A DNA stretch of 64,000 bases from Rivibacter sp049446155 (GTDB lineage Bacteria; Pseudomonadota; Gammaproteobacteria; Burkholderiales; Burkholderiaceae_C), in contig NZ_JBMSEE010000006.1 of the NCBI RefSeq assembly GCF_049446155.1, positions 253,290-317,289 of the forward strand, read 5' to 3'. Under the pieces are notes generated by a model that was not told where the DNA came from, searched no databases, and worked only from the letters and a program-made list of their open reading frames with translations. Positions 23,539 through 33,100 of this stretch are shown piece after piece (within the stretch, counting starts at the first letter, position 1; every line of letters starts with the position of its first letter). The position numbers and the translations under genes were made by a program.

Positions 23539-24816
23539 ATGCCGGCGATCGTGTTCAAAGAGCTTCCCTACGAATGGCGCGTCGGCTGGCGCTACACGCG
23601 CGCCGGCCGCGCCGGCCGGCGCAACGGCTTCATCTCCTTCATCTCCGGCGTCTCGATGCTCGGCATCGCGCTCGGCGTCGCGGCGCTGATCATCGTGCTC
23701 AGCGTGATGAACGGCTTCCAGAAGGAAGTGCGCGACCGCATGCTCAGCGTGATTCCGCACGTCGAGGTGATGTCGGCCGACGGCGGCGCGCTGCCCGACT
23801 GGCAGGCCGTGGCCGAACAGGCGATGCGCCACCCCGAGGTGCGCGGCGCCGCGCCCTTCGTCGGCGCGCAGGCGTTGGTGGCGCGCGGCGAGACCATGCG
23901 CGGCGCGCTGGTGCGCGGCATCGATCCGGCGCGCGAACCCGAGGTCACGCCGCTGGCGGCGCAGCTCGCGCGCGACGGCACGCTCGCCAAGCTGCAACCC
24001 GGCGGCTGGAAGCTCCTGGCCGGCGGCGAGCTGGCGCGCCAGCTCGGCCTGCGGCCCGGCGACCCGGTCACCCTGGTCACGCCCAACGGCCAGATGACGC
24101 CGGCCGGCGTGGTGCCGCGGCTCAAGCAGATGGAGCTGGCCGGGCGCTTCGAAGCCGGCCACTACGAGTACGACAGCGGCCTGGTGCTGATGCACATCGA
24201 CGACGCGGCCAAGCTGTTTCGCACCGAAGGCCCGACCGGCATCCAGCTGCGCCTGGGCGACCAGCAGCGCGCGCGCGAGGTGGCCGACGAGCTCGCGCGC
24301 ACGCTCGGGCCGCAGGTGATCGTGCGCGACTGGACGCGCAGCAACCAGAACTGGTTCGCGGCGGTGCAGCTCGAGAAACGCATGATGTTCATCATCCTCA
24401 CGCTGATCGTCGCGGTCGCGGCCTTCAACCTGGTCTCGACGCTGGTGATGACGGTCACCGACAAGCGCGCCGACATCGCCATCCTGCGCACGCTGGGCGC
24501 GAGCCCGCGCTCGGTGATGGGCATCTTCGTCGTGCAGGGCGCGACGGCCGGCGTGATCGGCACGCTTGGCGGCCTGGCGCTCGGCCTGCTGGTCGCCTTC
24601 AACATCGACGTCATCGTGCCGGCGCTCGAGCGGCTGTTCAACGCCAGCTTCCTGCCCGGCAGCATCTACCTGATCACGCGCATGCCCAGCGACCCGCAGG
24701 CCGGCGACATCGTGCCAATCGCGCTGATCTCGCTGGTGCTCGCCTTCCTGGCGACCCTCTACCCGAGCTGGCGCGCCAGCCGCGTCCAGCCGGCCGAGGC
24801 CTTGCGCTATGAGTGA
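23539..24816 (+). CDS. lolC: Lipoprotein-releasing system permease LolC/LolE
   Basis: A 425-residue ABC permease that extracts outer-membrane lipoproteins from the inner membrane for transfer to LolA. Start MPAIVFKELPYEWRVGWRYTRA is typical. A first transmembrane helix (FISFISGVSMLGIALGVAALIIVLSVMNGF, near 30-60) is followed by a large periplasmic domain and three C-terminal helices with the FtsX-type block DKRADIAILRTLGASPRSVMGIFVVQG split near 315-340. The last codons overlap lolD by eight bases. Only one permease gene is present, as in many betaproteobacteria, where a LolF-like protein replaces the LolC-LolE pair. Confidence 0.94.
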   Translation: MPAIVFKELPYEWRVGWRYTRAGRAGRRNGFISFISGVSMLGIALGVAALIIVLSVMNGFQKEVRDRMLSVIPHVEVMSADGGALPDWQAVAEQAMRHPEVRGAAPFVGAQALVARGETMRGALVRGIDPAREPEVTPLAAQLARDGTLAKLQPGGWKLLAGGELARQLGLRPGDPVTLVTPNGQMTPAGVVPRLKQMELAGRFEAGHYEYDSGLVLMHIDDAAKLFRTEGPTGIQLRLGDQQRAREVADELARTLGPQVIVRDWTRSNQNWFAAVQLEKRMMFIILTLIVAVAAFNLVSTLVMTVTDKRADIAILRTLGASPRSVMGIFVVQGATAGVIGTLGGLALGLLVAFNIDVIVPALERLFNASFLPGSIYLITRMPSDPQAGDIVPIALISLVLAFLATLYPSWRASRVQPAEALRYE

Positions 24817-25495
24817 ACCGGTGATCGACGCGCGCGCGCTGGCGCGCCGCTACCACGAGGGTGACCTCGACGTGCCCGTGCTGACCCACGTGGACCTCGC
24901 GGTCGCGCGCGGCGAGACGGTGGCCATCGTCGGCGCCTCGGGCTCGGGCAAGAGCACGCTGCTGCACCTACTCGGCGGGCTCGACGCGCCGAGCGCCGGC
25001 AGCGTCACGCTGGCCGGCAAGCCCTTCAACGGCGCCGGCTGCCGCATGAGCGCGGCCGAGCAGGGCGAGTGGCGCAACCGGCAGCTCGGTTTCATCTACC
25101 AGTTCCACCACCTGCTGCCCGAGTTCAGCGCGCTCGACAACGTCGCGATGCCGCTGTGGATCCGCCGCGAGTCCAAGCAGGCGGCGCGCGAGCGCGCGCA
25201 GGAGGTGCTGGCCGCGGTGGGGCTGGCGGGCCGCGTGCGGCATCGGCCCTCGGAGCTGTCGGGCGGCGAGCGCCAGCGCGTCGCGGTCGCGCGCGCGCTG
25301 GTCACGCACCCCGCCTGCGTGCTGGCCGACGAGCCGACCGGCAACCTCGACCGCGGCACTGCCGACGGCGTGCTGCGCCTGATGCTCGACCTGGCAAAGG
25401 CGCAGGGCACGGCCTTCGTGGTCGTGACGCACGACGAGTCGCTGGCGGCGCGCTGCGATCGGCAGCTGAGGCTGGAGCGCGGGACGCTGAACTAG
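24809..25495 (+). CDS. lolD: Lipoprotein-releasing ABC transporter ATP-binding protein LolD
   Basis: A 228-residue ATPase of the MacB/LolD subfamily that powers lipoprotein release. Walker A GASGSGKST (about 43-51), Q-loop YQFHHLLPEFSALDNVAMPL, signature LSGGERQRVAVARAL, Walker B VLADEPTGNLD and the H-loop VVTHDESLA are all present. It overlaps the end of lolC by eight bases, so the two are translationally coupled. Confidence 0.96.
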   Translation: MSEPVIDARALARRYHEGDLDVPVLTHVDLAVARGETVAIVGASGSGKSTLLHLLGGLDAPSAGSVTLAGKPFNGAGCRMSAAEQGEWRNRQLGFIYQFHHLLPEFSALDNVAMPLWIRRESKQAARERAQEVLAAVGLAGRVRHRPSELSGGERQRVAVARALVTHPACVLADEPTGNLDRGTADGVLRLMLDLAKAQGTAFVVVTHDESLAARCDRQLRLERGTLN

Positions 25496-25536
25496 CGTTC
25501 GCCCCGCGCCGCCGCCGTGCGGGCAGCGCTGCTTCG

Positions 25537-26361
25537 TCAGCCCTTGATGAAGCTCAGCAGGTCCTGGTTCAGCCGGTCCTTGTGCGTGTCGGTGATGCCG
25601 TGCGGCGCGCCGGCGTAGACGATCAGCTTCGCGCCCTTGACCAGCTCGGCCGACGCGCGGCCCGAGAGGTCGATCGGCACGATCTGGTCGTCGTCGCCGT
25701 GGATCACCAGCGTGGGCACGTCGAACTTCTTCAGGTCGGCGCGGAAGTCGGTCTCCGAGAAGGCCTTGATCGAGTCGAGCGTGTTCTTGTGCCCGCCCAT
25801 CATCCCTTGCGCCCACCACGCGTCGATGAGGCCTTGCGAGACCTTGGCGCCGGGGCGGTTGAAGCCGTAGAACGGCCCGCTGGGGATGTCCTTGTAGAGC
25901 TGCGAGCGGTTGGCGATCTGCGCGTTGCGGATGCCGTCGAAGACCTCGATCGGCAGGCCCTTGGGGTTGTCGGCGGTCTTCACCATCAGCGGCGGCACGG
26001 CCGAGACCAGCACCGCCTTGGCGATGCGCTTGGTGCCGTGGCGGCCGATGTAGCGCGCGACTTCGCCGCCGCCGGTGGAGAAGCCCACCAGCGTGGCCCC
26101 TTTGACGTCGAGCTTGTCGAGCAGCTGCGCCAGGTCGTCGGCGTAGTGGTCCATGTCGTTGCCGTCCCAGGGCTGGCTCGAGCGCCCGTGGCCGCGACGG
26201 TCGTGAGCGATGCAGCGCAGGCCGTTCGAGGCCAGGAACAGCATCTGCGATTCCCAGCTGTCCGAGTTCAGCGGCCAGCCGTGGCAAAGCACGACGGCCG
26301 GGCCCGAGCCCCAGTCCTTGAAGTAGATCTCGGTGCCGTCGCGGGTCGTGAACGTGCTCAT
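25537..26361 (-). CDS. Alpha/beta hydrolase (non-haem chloroperoxidase/esterase-like)
   Basis: A 274-residue alpha/beta-fold hydrolase of the haloperoxidase/esterase group. Oxyanion block VVLCHGWPLNSDSW, DRRGHGRSSQPWDG, nucleophile elbow GFSTGGGEVARY (Ser), catalytic Asp in LVIHGDDDQIVP and His in GAPHGITDTHKDRL are visible. It begins MSTFTTRDGTEIYFKDWGSG, as in the family. It is divergent from the isochorismatase gene 217 bases away, so the two may share regulation. Natural substrate unknown; esters or lactones are likely. Confidence 0.9.
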   Translation of the reverse strand: MSTFTTRDGTEIYFKDWGSGPAVVLCHGWPLNSDSWESQMLFLASNGLRCIAHDRRGHGRSSQPWDGNDMDHYADDLAQLLDKLDVKGATLVGFSTGGGEVARYIGRHGTKRIAKAVLVSAVPPLMVKTADNPKGLPIEVFDGIRNAQIANRSQLYKDIPSGPFYGFNRPGAKVSQGLIDAWWAQGMMGGHKNTLDSIKAFSETDFRADLKKFDVPTLVIHGDDDQIVPIDLSGRASAELVKGAKLIVYAGAPHGITDTHKDRLNQDLLSFIKG

Positions 26362-26462
26362 CGCAGCTTTCCTTTGCAGTGGGGTTGTGGAACGAGAGAC
26401 GGGGTCGTAAACCAGTCTCGGCGACGCACCGGCCCGCCGGGACGCCCAAGCTGACGTCTGTG

Positions 26463-26476
26463 GGCTCTGTCCAAAG
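26463..26476 (+). promoter_or_regulatory. 14-base motif shared with the second amidohydrolase cluster
   Basis: GGCTCTGTCCAAAG occurs here, 102 bases before the isochorismatase start, and again on the minus strand at 38403-38416, 67 bases before the Tat amidohydrolase start, in the same orientation toward the gene. Here it continues into an imperfect inverted repeat (GGCTCTGTC-CAAA-GACGGAGCC). This could be a common regulator site, but a 14-base match could also be chance. Confidence 0.3.
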
Positions 26477-26578
26477 ACGGAGCCGCTGCGCCGCCGCGCA
26501 CTCCACACTGCCGACGATGCATGGCGCCGGCGACGGCAGATGCATCGCCCGCAACCGATTTCGCGAAAGGACCTCATC

Positions 26579-27223
26579 GTGGCCACGCCTACTCCCGGCT
26601 CCCTCCTGCTCACCCCCAAGGATCACGCGCTGGTGCTGATCGACTTTCAGTCGCAGATGGCCTTCGCGACGCACTCGATCGACGCCGTCTCGCTGCGCAA
26701 CAACGCCGCGCTGATCGCGCACGCCGCCGCCGGCTTCAAGGTGCCGACCGTGCTGACCACCGTCGCCGAGAAGAGCTTCTCGGGCCCGATGTTCGACGAG
26801 ATCACCGCGGCCTTTCCCGGCCAGGAACTGCTCGACCGCACCTCGATGAACACCTGGGAGGACGCCAACGTCATCAAGACGATCAACGCGATCGGCAAGA
26901 AGCGCCTGGTGTTCGCCGGCCTGTGGACCTCGGTGTGCATCGTCGGCCCGACGCTGTCGGCGCTCGACCAGGGCTTTGAGGTCTACGTGATCACCGACGC
27001 CTGCGGCGACGTCTCCGCCGAGGCGCACGAGCGCGCGATCGACCGCATGGTCCAGGCCGGCGTGCGGCCGATGACCTCGCTGCAGTACATGCTCGAGCTG
27101 CAGCGCGACTGGGCGCGCACCGAGACCTACGACATGACCACCGGTATCGCCAAGAAGTACGGCGGGGCCTACGGCCTGGGGATCATCTACGCGAAGACGA
27201 TGTTCGGCGCGCACGAGGGCTGA
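26579..27223 (+). CDS. Isochorismatase-family cysteine hydrolase (YcaC-like)
   Basis: A 214-residue hydrolase with the isochorismatase fold. The catalytic Asp is in VLIDFQSQMAFA, a Lys in TTVAEKSFSGPMF and the Cys in AGLWTSVCIVGPTL; this arrangement is that of YcaC-type hydrolases, which act on amides or related small molecules. The GTG at 26579 after GAAAGGAC is chosen as start; an upstream ATG would add 13 basic residues. It heads a rightward set with a XapX protein and an amidohydrolase. Confidence 0.85.
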   Translation: MATPTPGSLLLTPKDHALVLIDFQSQMAFATHSIDAVSLRNNAALIAHAAAGFKVPTVLTTVAEKSFSGPMFDEITAAFPGQELLDRTSMNTWEDANVIKTINAIGKKRLVFAGLWTSVCIVGPTLSALDQGFEVYVITDACGDVSAEAHERAIDRMVQAGVRPMTSLQYMLELQRDWARTETYDMTTGIAKKYGGAYGLGIIYAKTMFGAHEG

Positions 27224-27264
27224 CGCCGCGGCGCAGGACCACGATTGACAGGGAGACATCGCCC

Positions 27265-27567
27265 ATGAAGGCCTACCTCGTTTCCGCCGCGATCGGCCTG
27301 CTCGTGGGCGTGATCTACGCCCTGTTCAACGTGCGATCGCCGGCGCCGCCGGTGATCGCGCTGGTCGGCCTGCTGGGCATCCTCGTCGGGGAGCAGATCC
27401 CGCCGCTGGTCAAGCAGTGGTTCGGCGCTGACGCACCGGCGCCGGCCTCGTGGATCCAGCAACAGGTCAAGCCGCATGTGTTCGGCCGCATGCCGGGTTG
27501 CGGGCAGGGCGTGATGGTGGTGCACGAGCCGCCGAGAGATGCGGCCAGGGAGAAAGCGCGTGGCTGA
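27265..27567 (+). CDS. XapX domain membrane protein
   Basis: A 100-residue protein. Residues 1-50 (MKAYLVSAAIGLLVGVIYAL...RSPAPPVIALVGLLGILVGEQ) form the XapX domain with two membrane helices separated by the RSPAPP turn. The remaining 50 residues are a hydrophilic tail with two Cys. XapX proteins have no proven function but recur beside isochorismatase-like hydrolases and amidohydrolases, as here. Its end overlaps the start of the next gene by eight bases. Confidence 0.85.
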   Translation: MKAYLVSAAIGLLVGVIYALFNVRSPAPPVIALVGLLGILVGEQIPPLVKQWFGADAPAPASWIQQQVKPHVFGRMPGCGQGVMVVHEPPRDAAREKARG

Positions 27568-29428
27568 GTACGCCGACCTGATCCTGCACCGCGGCCTGTT
27601 CACGACGCTGTCGCGGCAGCAGCCGAATGCCTCGGCGGTGGCGATCCGCGACGGCCGCTTCGTTGCCGTCGGGCACGAGCACGACGTGATGCCCCTGGCC
27701 GGGCCGCGCACGCGCGTGGTCGACCTGCGCGGGCGGCGCGTGTTGCCGGGGCTGATCGACAACCACACCCACGTCATCCGCGGCGGACTCAACTTCAACC
27801 TCGAGCTGCGCTGGGACGGCGTCGGAAGCCTCGCCGACGCGATGGCGATGCTCAAGGCACAGGTCGCGATCACGCCGCCGCCGCAGTGGGTGCGCGTGGT
27901 CGGCGGCTTCACCGAGCACCAGTTCGCCGAGAAGCGGCTGCCGACGCTCGAGGAACTCAATGCCGTCGCGCCCGACACGCCGGTGTTCATCCTGCACCTG
28001 TACGACCGCGCGCTGCTCAACGCGGCGGCGCTGCGCGCGGTGGGCTACACGAAAGACACGCCCGAGCCGCCCGGCGGCCAGATCCTGCGCGACGGCGCCG
28101 GCAACCCGACCGGCCTGCTGCTGGCCAAGCCCAACGCGAGCATCCTCTACGCGACGCTGGCCAAGGGCCCCAAGCTGCCGCACGACTACCAGCTGAACTC
28201 GACTCGCCACTTCATGCGCGAGCTCAACCGGCTCGGCGTCACCAGCGTCATCGACGCCGGCGGCGGCTTCCAGAACTACCCCGAGGACTACGCCGTGATC
28301 CAGGAGCTGGCCGACGCCGGCCAGCTCACGGTGCGCCTGGCCTACAACCTGTTCACGCAAAAGCCCAAGCAGGAGAAGGACGACTTCCTGCGCTGGACCG
28401 CGGGCTCGCGCTACAAGCAGGGCGACGACTATTTCCGCCACAACGGTGCGGGCGAGATGCTGGTGTTCTCGGCCGCCGACTTCGAGGACTTCCGCCAGCC
28501 GCGGCCCGACCTGGGCCCCGAGATGGAAGGCGAGCTCGAGGCCGTGGTGCGCATCCTGGCCGAGAACCGCTGGCCGTGGCGCATGCACGCGACCTACGAC
28601 GAGACCATCAGCCGGGCGCTCGATGTCTTCGAGCGCGTCAACCAGGACATCCCGCTCGAAGGCCTGCACTGGTTCTTCGACCACGCCGAGACCATCTCGG
28701 AGCGTTCGATCGACCGCGTCGCCGCGCTCGGCGGCGGCGTCGCGGTGCAGCACCGCATGGCCTATCAGGGCGAGTTCTTCGTCGAGCGCTACGGCCCGGG
28801 CGCGGCCGAGGCCACGCCGCCGGTGGCACGCATGCTCGAGCGCGGCGTCAAGGTCTCGGCCGGCACCGACGCGACGCGTGTGGCGTCCTACAACCCCTGG
28901 GTCTCGCTCGCATGGCTGATCACCGGCAAGACAGTCGGCGGCCTGTCGCTGTACCCGCAGCGCCATCTGCTGGATCGCGAGACGGCGCTGCGCATGTGGA
29001 CCGAGCACGGCACCTGGTTCTCGAACGAAGAGGGCCAGAAGGGCCGCATCGCGGCGGGCCAGTTCGCCGACCTGGTGGTGCCCGATCGCGACTTCTTCGC
29101 CTGCGCCGAGTCGGAGATCTCGGGCACGAGCTCGCTGCTCACCCTGGTGGGCGGGCGCATCGTCTACGCGGCCGGCGAGTTCAAGCCGCACGACGACGGC
29201 GAACCGCCGCCGGCGATGCCGGACTGGTCGCCGGTGCGCCGCTACGGCGGCTACGGCGCCTGGGGACGGCAGGACAACGCTCCGCTGAAGCTGGCGGCCG
29301 ATTGCGGCTGTGCGCGCCGCTGCAACGTGCATGGCCACGCGCATGCGAGCGCGTGGACGCGTCCGCTGCCCGCCGCCGATGCGAAGTCGTTCTGGGGCGC
29401 GTTCGGTTGCGCGTGCTGGGCGGTGTGA
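27560..29428 (+). CDS. Amidohydrolase (Amidohydro_3, YtcJ-like) with Cys/His-rich tail, cytoplasmic form
   Basis: A 622-residue metal-dependent hydrolase. The metal motif is DNHTHVIRGGL; further ligands are likely in WRMHATYDET, WFFDHAETI and the Asp of GTDATRV. The GTG at 27560 (after GGGAGAAAGC) gives MAEYADLILHRG with no export signal. The C-terminal 40 residues are unusual: C.C...C..HGHAHAS... and then FWGAFGCAC, a pattern repeated in the Tat-exported paralogue at 36341-38335. Overlap with the XapX gene shows coupling. Substrate unknown; imidazolonepropionase- or formamide-like N-acyl compounds are typical of the family. Confidence 0.85.
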   Translation: MAEYADLILHRGLFTTLSRQQPNASAVAIRDGRFVAVGHEHDVMPLAGPRTRVVDLRGRRVLPGLIDNHTHVIRGGLNFNLELRWDGVGSLADAMAMLKAQVAITPPPQWVRVVGGFTEHQFAEKRLPTLEELNAVAPDTPVFILHLYDRALLNAAALRAVGYTKDTPEPPGGQILRDGAGNPTGLLLAKPNASILYATLAKGPKLPHDYQLNSTRHFMRELNRLGVTSVIDAGGGFQNYPEDYAVIQELADAGQLTVRLAYNLFTQKPKQEKDDFLRWTAGSRYKQGDDYFRHNGAGEMLVFSAADFEDFRQPRPDLGPEMEGELEAVVRILAENRWPWRMHATYDETISRALDVFERVNQDIPLEGLHWFFDHAETISERSIDRVAALGGGVAVQHRMAYQGEFFVERYGPGAAEATPPVARMLERGVKVSAGTDATRVASYNPWVSLAWLITGKTVGGLSLYPQRHLLDRETALRMWTEHGTWFSNEEGQKGRIAAGQFADLVVPDRDFFACAESEISGTSSLLTLVGGRIVYAAGEFKPHDDGEPPPAMPDWSPVRRYGGYGAWGRQDNAPLKLAADCGCARRCNVHGHAHASAWTRPLPAADAKSFWGAFGCACWAV

Positions 29429-29459
29429 GTTCCCTCGCCCGCGCGCGGGCGAGGGAACT
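29428..29459 (+). terminator. Perfect palindrome terminator between convergent genes
   Basis: A 32-base perfect palindrome with arms AGTTCCCTCGCCCGCG and its complement begins at the last base of the amidohydrolase stop and is followed by TTCTTTC. It lies four bases before the end of the convergent response-regulator gene and can serve both. Confidence 0.75.
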
Positions 29460-29463
29460 TCTT

Positions 29464-30102
29464 TCAGAGCTCGATGATGCCGCGCCGATACGCGATCGAC
29501 ACCGCGTGCGTGCGGTCGTTGGCGCCGAGCTTGGCGAGGATGTTGCGCACATGGGCCTTGACCGTCTCCTCGGCGATGCCGAGCGACCTGGCGGCCGCCT
29601 TGTTCGCATGGCCGGCGGCGATCAGCTTGAGCACTTCGACCTCGCGTGGCGACAGCTCGCTCTCGCTGAAATGCTCGGCCAGCGCGGACGCGACCTCGGG
29701 CGGAATGCGGCGCTGCCCTGCCGCGACCGCACGGATCGCGTCGATCAGCTCCAGCCGCAGCGAGCCCTTGAGCAGGTAGCCCATCGCGCCGGCCTTGATC
29801 GCGCGCAGCGCCTGCACGTCGCCGCGGTAGGTGGTCAGCGCGATCACCTTGGCCGTCGGGAACTCCTGGCGGATCGCGAGCATCGCCTCGATGCCGTCCA
29901 TGTCGGGCATGCGGATGTCCATCAGCGTCACGTCCGGCTGCAGTTCGCGAAAGCGCTGCACGGCCTCGTGGCCAGTCGACGCCTCGCCGACCAGGCGCAT
30001 GTCGCTCTGGCGCGCGAGCACGGTCGAGATGCCTTCGCGCATCAGAGGGTGATCGTCGACGGCGAGTACGCGGATCGCCTCATTGGTGGAAAGACCGCTC
30101 AT
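29464..30102 (-). CDS. NarL/LuxR-family response regulator
   Basis: A 212-residue regulator. The receiver has the acidic pair VDDHPLMREG, phospho-Asp in VTLMDIRMPDMDG (near residue 63) and the Lys in GYLLKGS; the C-terminal LuxR helix-turn-helix is SPREVEVLKLIAAGHANKAAA...ETVKAHVRNILAKL. Its ATG overlaps the stop of the sensor kinase (ATGA), so it is the cognate, canonical partner of that kinase. Confidence 0.93.
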   Translation of the reverse strand: MSGLSTNEAIRVLAVDDHPLMREGISTVLARQSDMRLVGEASTGHEAVQRFRELQPDVTLMDIRMPDMDGIEAMLAIRQEFPTAKVIALTTYRGDVQALRAIKAGAMGYLLKGSLRLELIDAIRAVAAGQRRIPPEVASALAEHFSESELSPREVEVLKLIAAGHANKAAARSLGIAEETVKAHVRNILAKLGANDRTHAVSIAYRRGIIEL

Positions 30103-33100
30103 GGCGCCGATGATGCCTGCGTCGCGCGGCGGCGCTGCCACGGCCAGCGCATCCGCGGCAGCCGGCGAGATCCGCTTGCGGGCAGCACGAGCTCGATCTC
30201 GGTGCCGCCGCCGATGGCCGGCGCGATGGCGAGGCGCGCGCCGATGCGCTGCGCACGCTCGCGCATGCCGGCCAGGCCCCAATGGCCCGGCCTGCCGCGC
30301 GCAAGCAGCTCGGGTGCGATGCCGACACCGTCGTCGCGGATGCGAAGCGTCAGCGATCGGCCGTCGCACTGCAGCCAGAGTTCGATGCGCTTGGCCTGCG
30401 CATGCTGAAAGGCATTGAGCAGCGCCTCGCAGCCGATGCGATAGACCTCGCACAGCAGCGCAGGATCGAACGAGGTCGGCTCCCCTTGCACCTTGGCGAC
30501 GAACTCGGCGCGCTGCTCGGCCGCGAGCTGCTCGCCGAAATGCCGCAGCGACAGCGCGAGGTCGTCGCCCGGCTCGCTCATCGAGCGCAGGCTGGCGATG
30601 CGGTCGCGCCCCTCGGCCATCACGCGATCGGCGCGCGCGAGCACCGACTCGAGCGACTTCTGCGCGGACGGGTCCTGGCCGATCGAGTCGGCCGCCGCCT
30701 GGAACTGCAGCACCAGACCCTGAACGCCTTGCAGCAGGGTGTCGTGCAGCTCGCGGGCGATGCGCTCGCGCTCGTCGAGCACGGCCTGCATGCGCTGCCG
30801 GGCGCGCCGCGACAGCACGCCCACGCGCAGCTGGTAGGCGAGCGCGAGCAGGACCGCGCCGACGACCGCGACCGCCACGTGGAACCCCGATGACTGCAGC
30901 AGGGTCGGCGGGATCTCGAAGCTGACAGATGCCTGCGAACCGCCCCAGATGTCGTCGGGGTTCGATGCATCGACGACGAAGCGATGGTGACCCGGTCCGA
31001 GGTTGGAATAGACCACCTCGCGGTTGTTGCCGGCGCTGCGCCAATTGGCGTCCACGCCGTCGAGCCGCACCCGAAAGCGCACGCGCTCCGGCTCGCCGAG
31101 TGCCAGCGCGGTGTAGCGGATCGTGACGTTCGAGGTGCCGGGCGGCAGCAGGGCACTGCGGTGCGCGTCGAACCGACGCCCGTCGGCGACGAGATCGAGG
31201 ATGCGCACCGGCGCCGGCGCGGCGGGCCGGTCGATCGACGCGGGGTCGAGCCATGCCACGCCGTCGATGCCGGCGAACCAGAGGCGGCCGTCGTGGCCCA
31301 TCACCGCACTGGGTTGCGGGGTCACCGGTGATGCGCTCGATGGATAGCCGTCGAGCGCGTCGAACAACTGCTCCGCCAGGACGTGCTGCGGCTGCGCCTG
31401 CCAGCGTTCGAGCTCGGCCGCGGCGATGCGCACCGCGCCGCGCGCACCGTTGAGCCACAGGTCGCCGTTCGGCGTCTCGACGATGCCCGAGACGCCGCGC
31501 AGATTCTGCGGCTCCTTTACGTGCAATGGCCAGAAGCGGCCGTCGCGCAGCATCGAGACGCCGTTCTCGCCGGCCGCGGCGACGCGCCGCCCGGCGTGGA
31601 GATGGGTCACGGTGCCGGTGGACAGGCCGTCGGCCTCGCCGTATTCGCGCAGTCGGCCCTCGGCATCGACCACGGCGACGCGCTGCTGCGCGAAGCCCAG
31701 CCACAGGCGTCCGTCGGGGCCTGCTGCCAGCGCCGTTGCCGGCGTCGTCAGCTCGGGCGCGAGCACCGTCTCCCATCGCGAGCCGGCGAGACGGTACAAC
31801 GGCCTGCCGGCGAACTTGACCAGCAGGCCCAAACGGTCGGACGCCAGCGCGCGCACGGCCGCCCGCGGCGCTTCTGCGGGCGCGGGAACGCGCTCGAAGC
31901 CGCGTGCATGGCGACGCCAGACGCCGCCGCGGCCGGCGAACCACACCTGGCCAGCCCGGTCGACGTGGGTCGCGGTGAAGATCGTGTCGGGCGCCTCGAA
32001 CGCCATGCCTTCACGCCCGGCGCGCCACAGCGACCGCTTCGTCGCCGACGCACCGGCGATCAGCAGGCCTTCCTCGGGTGAGTCGGCTAGCGCGAAGTGG
32101 GTGTAGGCGCTCGGCAGGTCGACGCGGCGCAGCGGGACCGGACGGAAGCGGTCGAGCCCGGACTTGGTCGCGACCCAGAAGTTGCCGCCACGGTCCTCGA
32201 GGATCGTCATGCCGACGTCGCTCGACAGGCCGTCGCGATGCGTGAAGTGTTCGTCCGGTACGGCCAACGCGACCCGCGAGCCGGCGAGGTCGCGCGGCAG
32301 CCGCGTGCGGCACAGGCCTTCGGGGCAGAACACCGTCCACAGCTGTCTTTCGCCATCGATCACGACCGACGACGATCGGCGACTGTTGGGGCGCGGTGCG
32401 GGCCGGTCTTGCGCGCCATTCGCGTCGGCGATGCGCTGCAGCGACTCGGCCGTCACCATCCACAGCGTGCCGTCGATCAGCTGCAGGCTGCGTGCGCCCG
32501 CGGTCGGCAACCCGGTGCGGCGAAACCGCCGCTCGCCGCGCGGCAGCATGAGCCACTCCGAGTGGTCCGACACGCACAGCGCGCCGTTGGCGTCGACCGC
32601 CATGCCGCCGAAGCTGCCGAGCTTCAGCCCCCAGTCCTCGCCGATCGCTTGCCAGCGCTGCCCGTCATAGCGCAGCAGCCGCGCGGCGCTCGCCGCCCAG
32701 ATGTTGCCGTCGAAGTCGTATTCGATGGTCGAGATGGCGTTCGCGTCGAAGCCGTCCTGCACACCAAAGCGCTGCAGCCGCCCGTCCTTGCCGAGCACTG
32801 CCATGCCGCCGTGGTAGTAGCCGATCCACAGCTCGCCCGACGGCAGCGCGAGGAGATTGGAGACGCCTTCGCTACCGTCGGTCTGGCCCTCGGGGTCGGC
32901 GAAGCGCTCGAAGCGCAAGCCATCGAAGCGGTACAAGCCCTGCGGTCCGCCCAGCCACAGCCAGCCGTCGGCGGTCTGGGCCATCCTGCGCGTGTCCAGC
33001 GGCGCGCCGCTTTTGCTGTCCCAGCGCGTGTGATGGAACTGCTTGAGCGTGCGCTCGCCCGGCCACGGCGCCGCGTGCGCCCACGCGCAGGCCAGCACCA

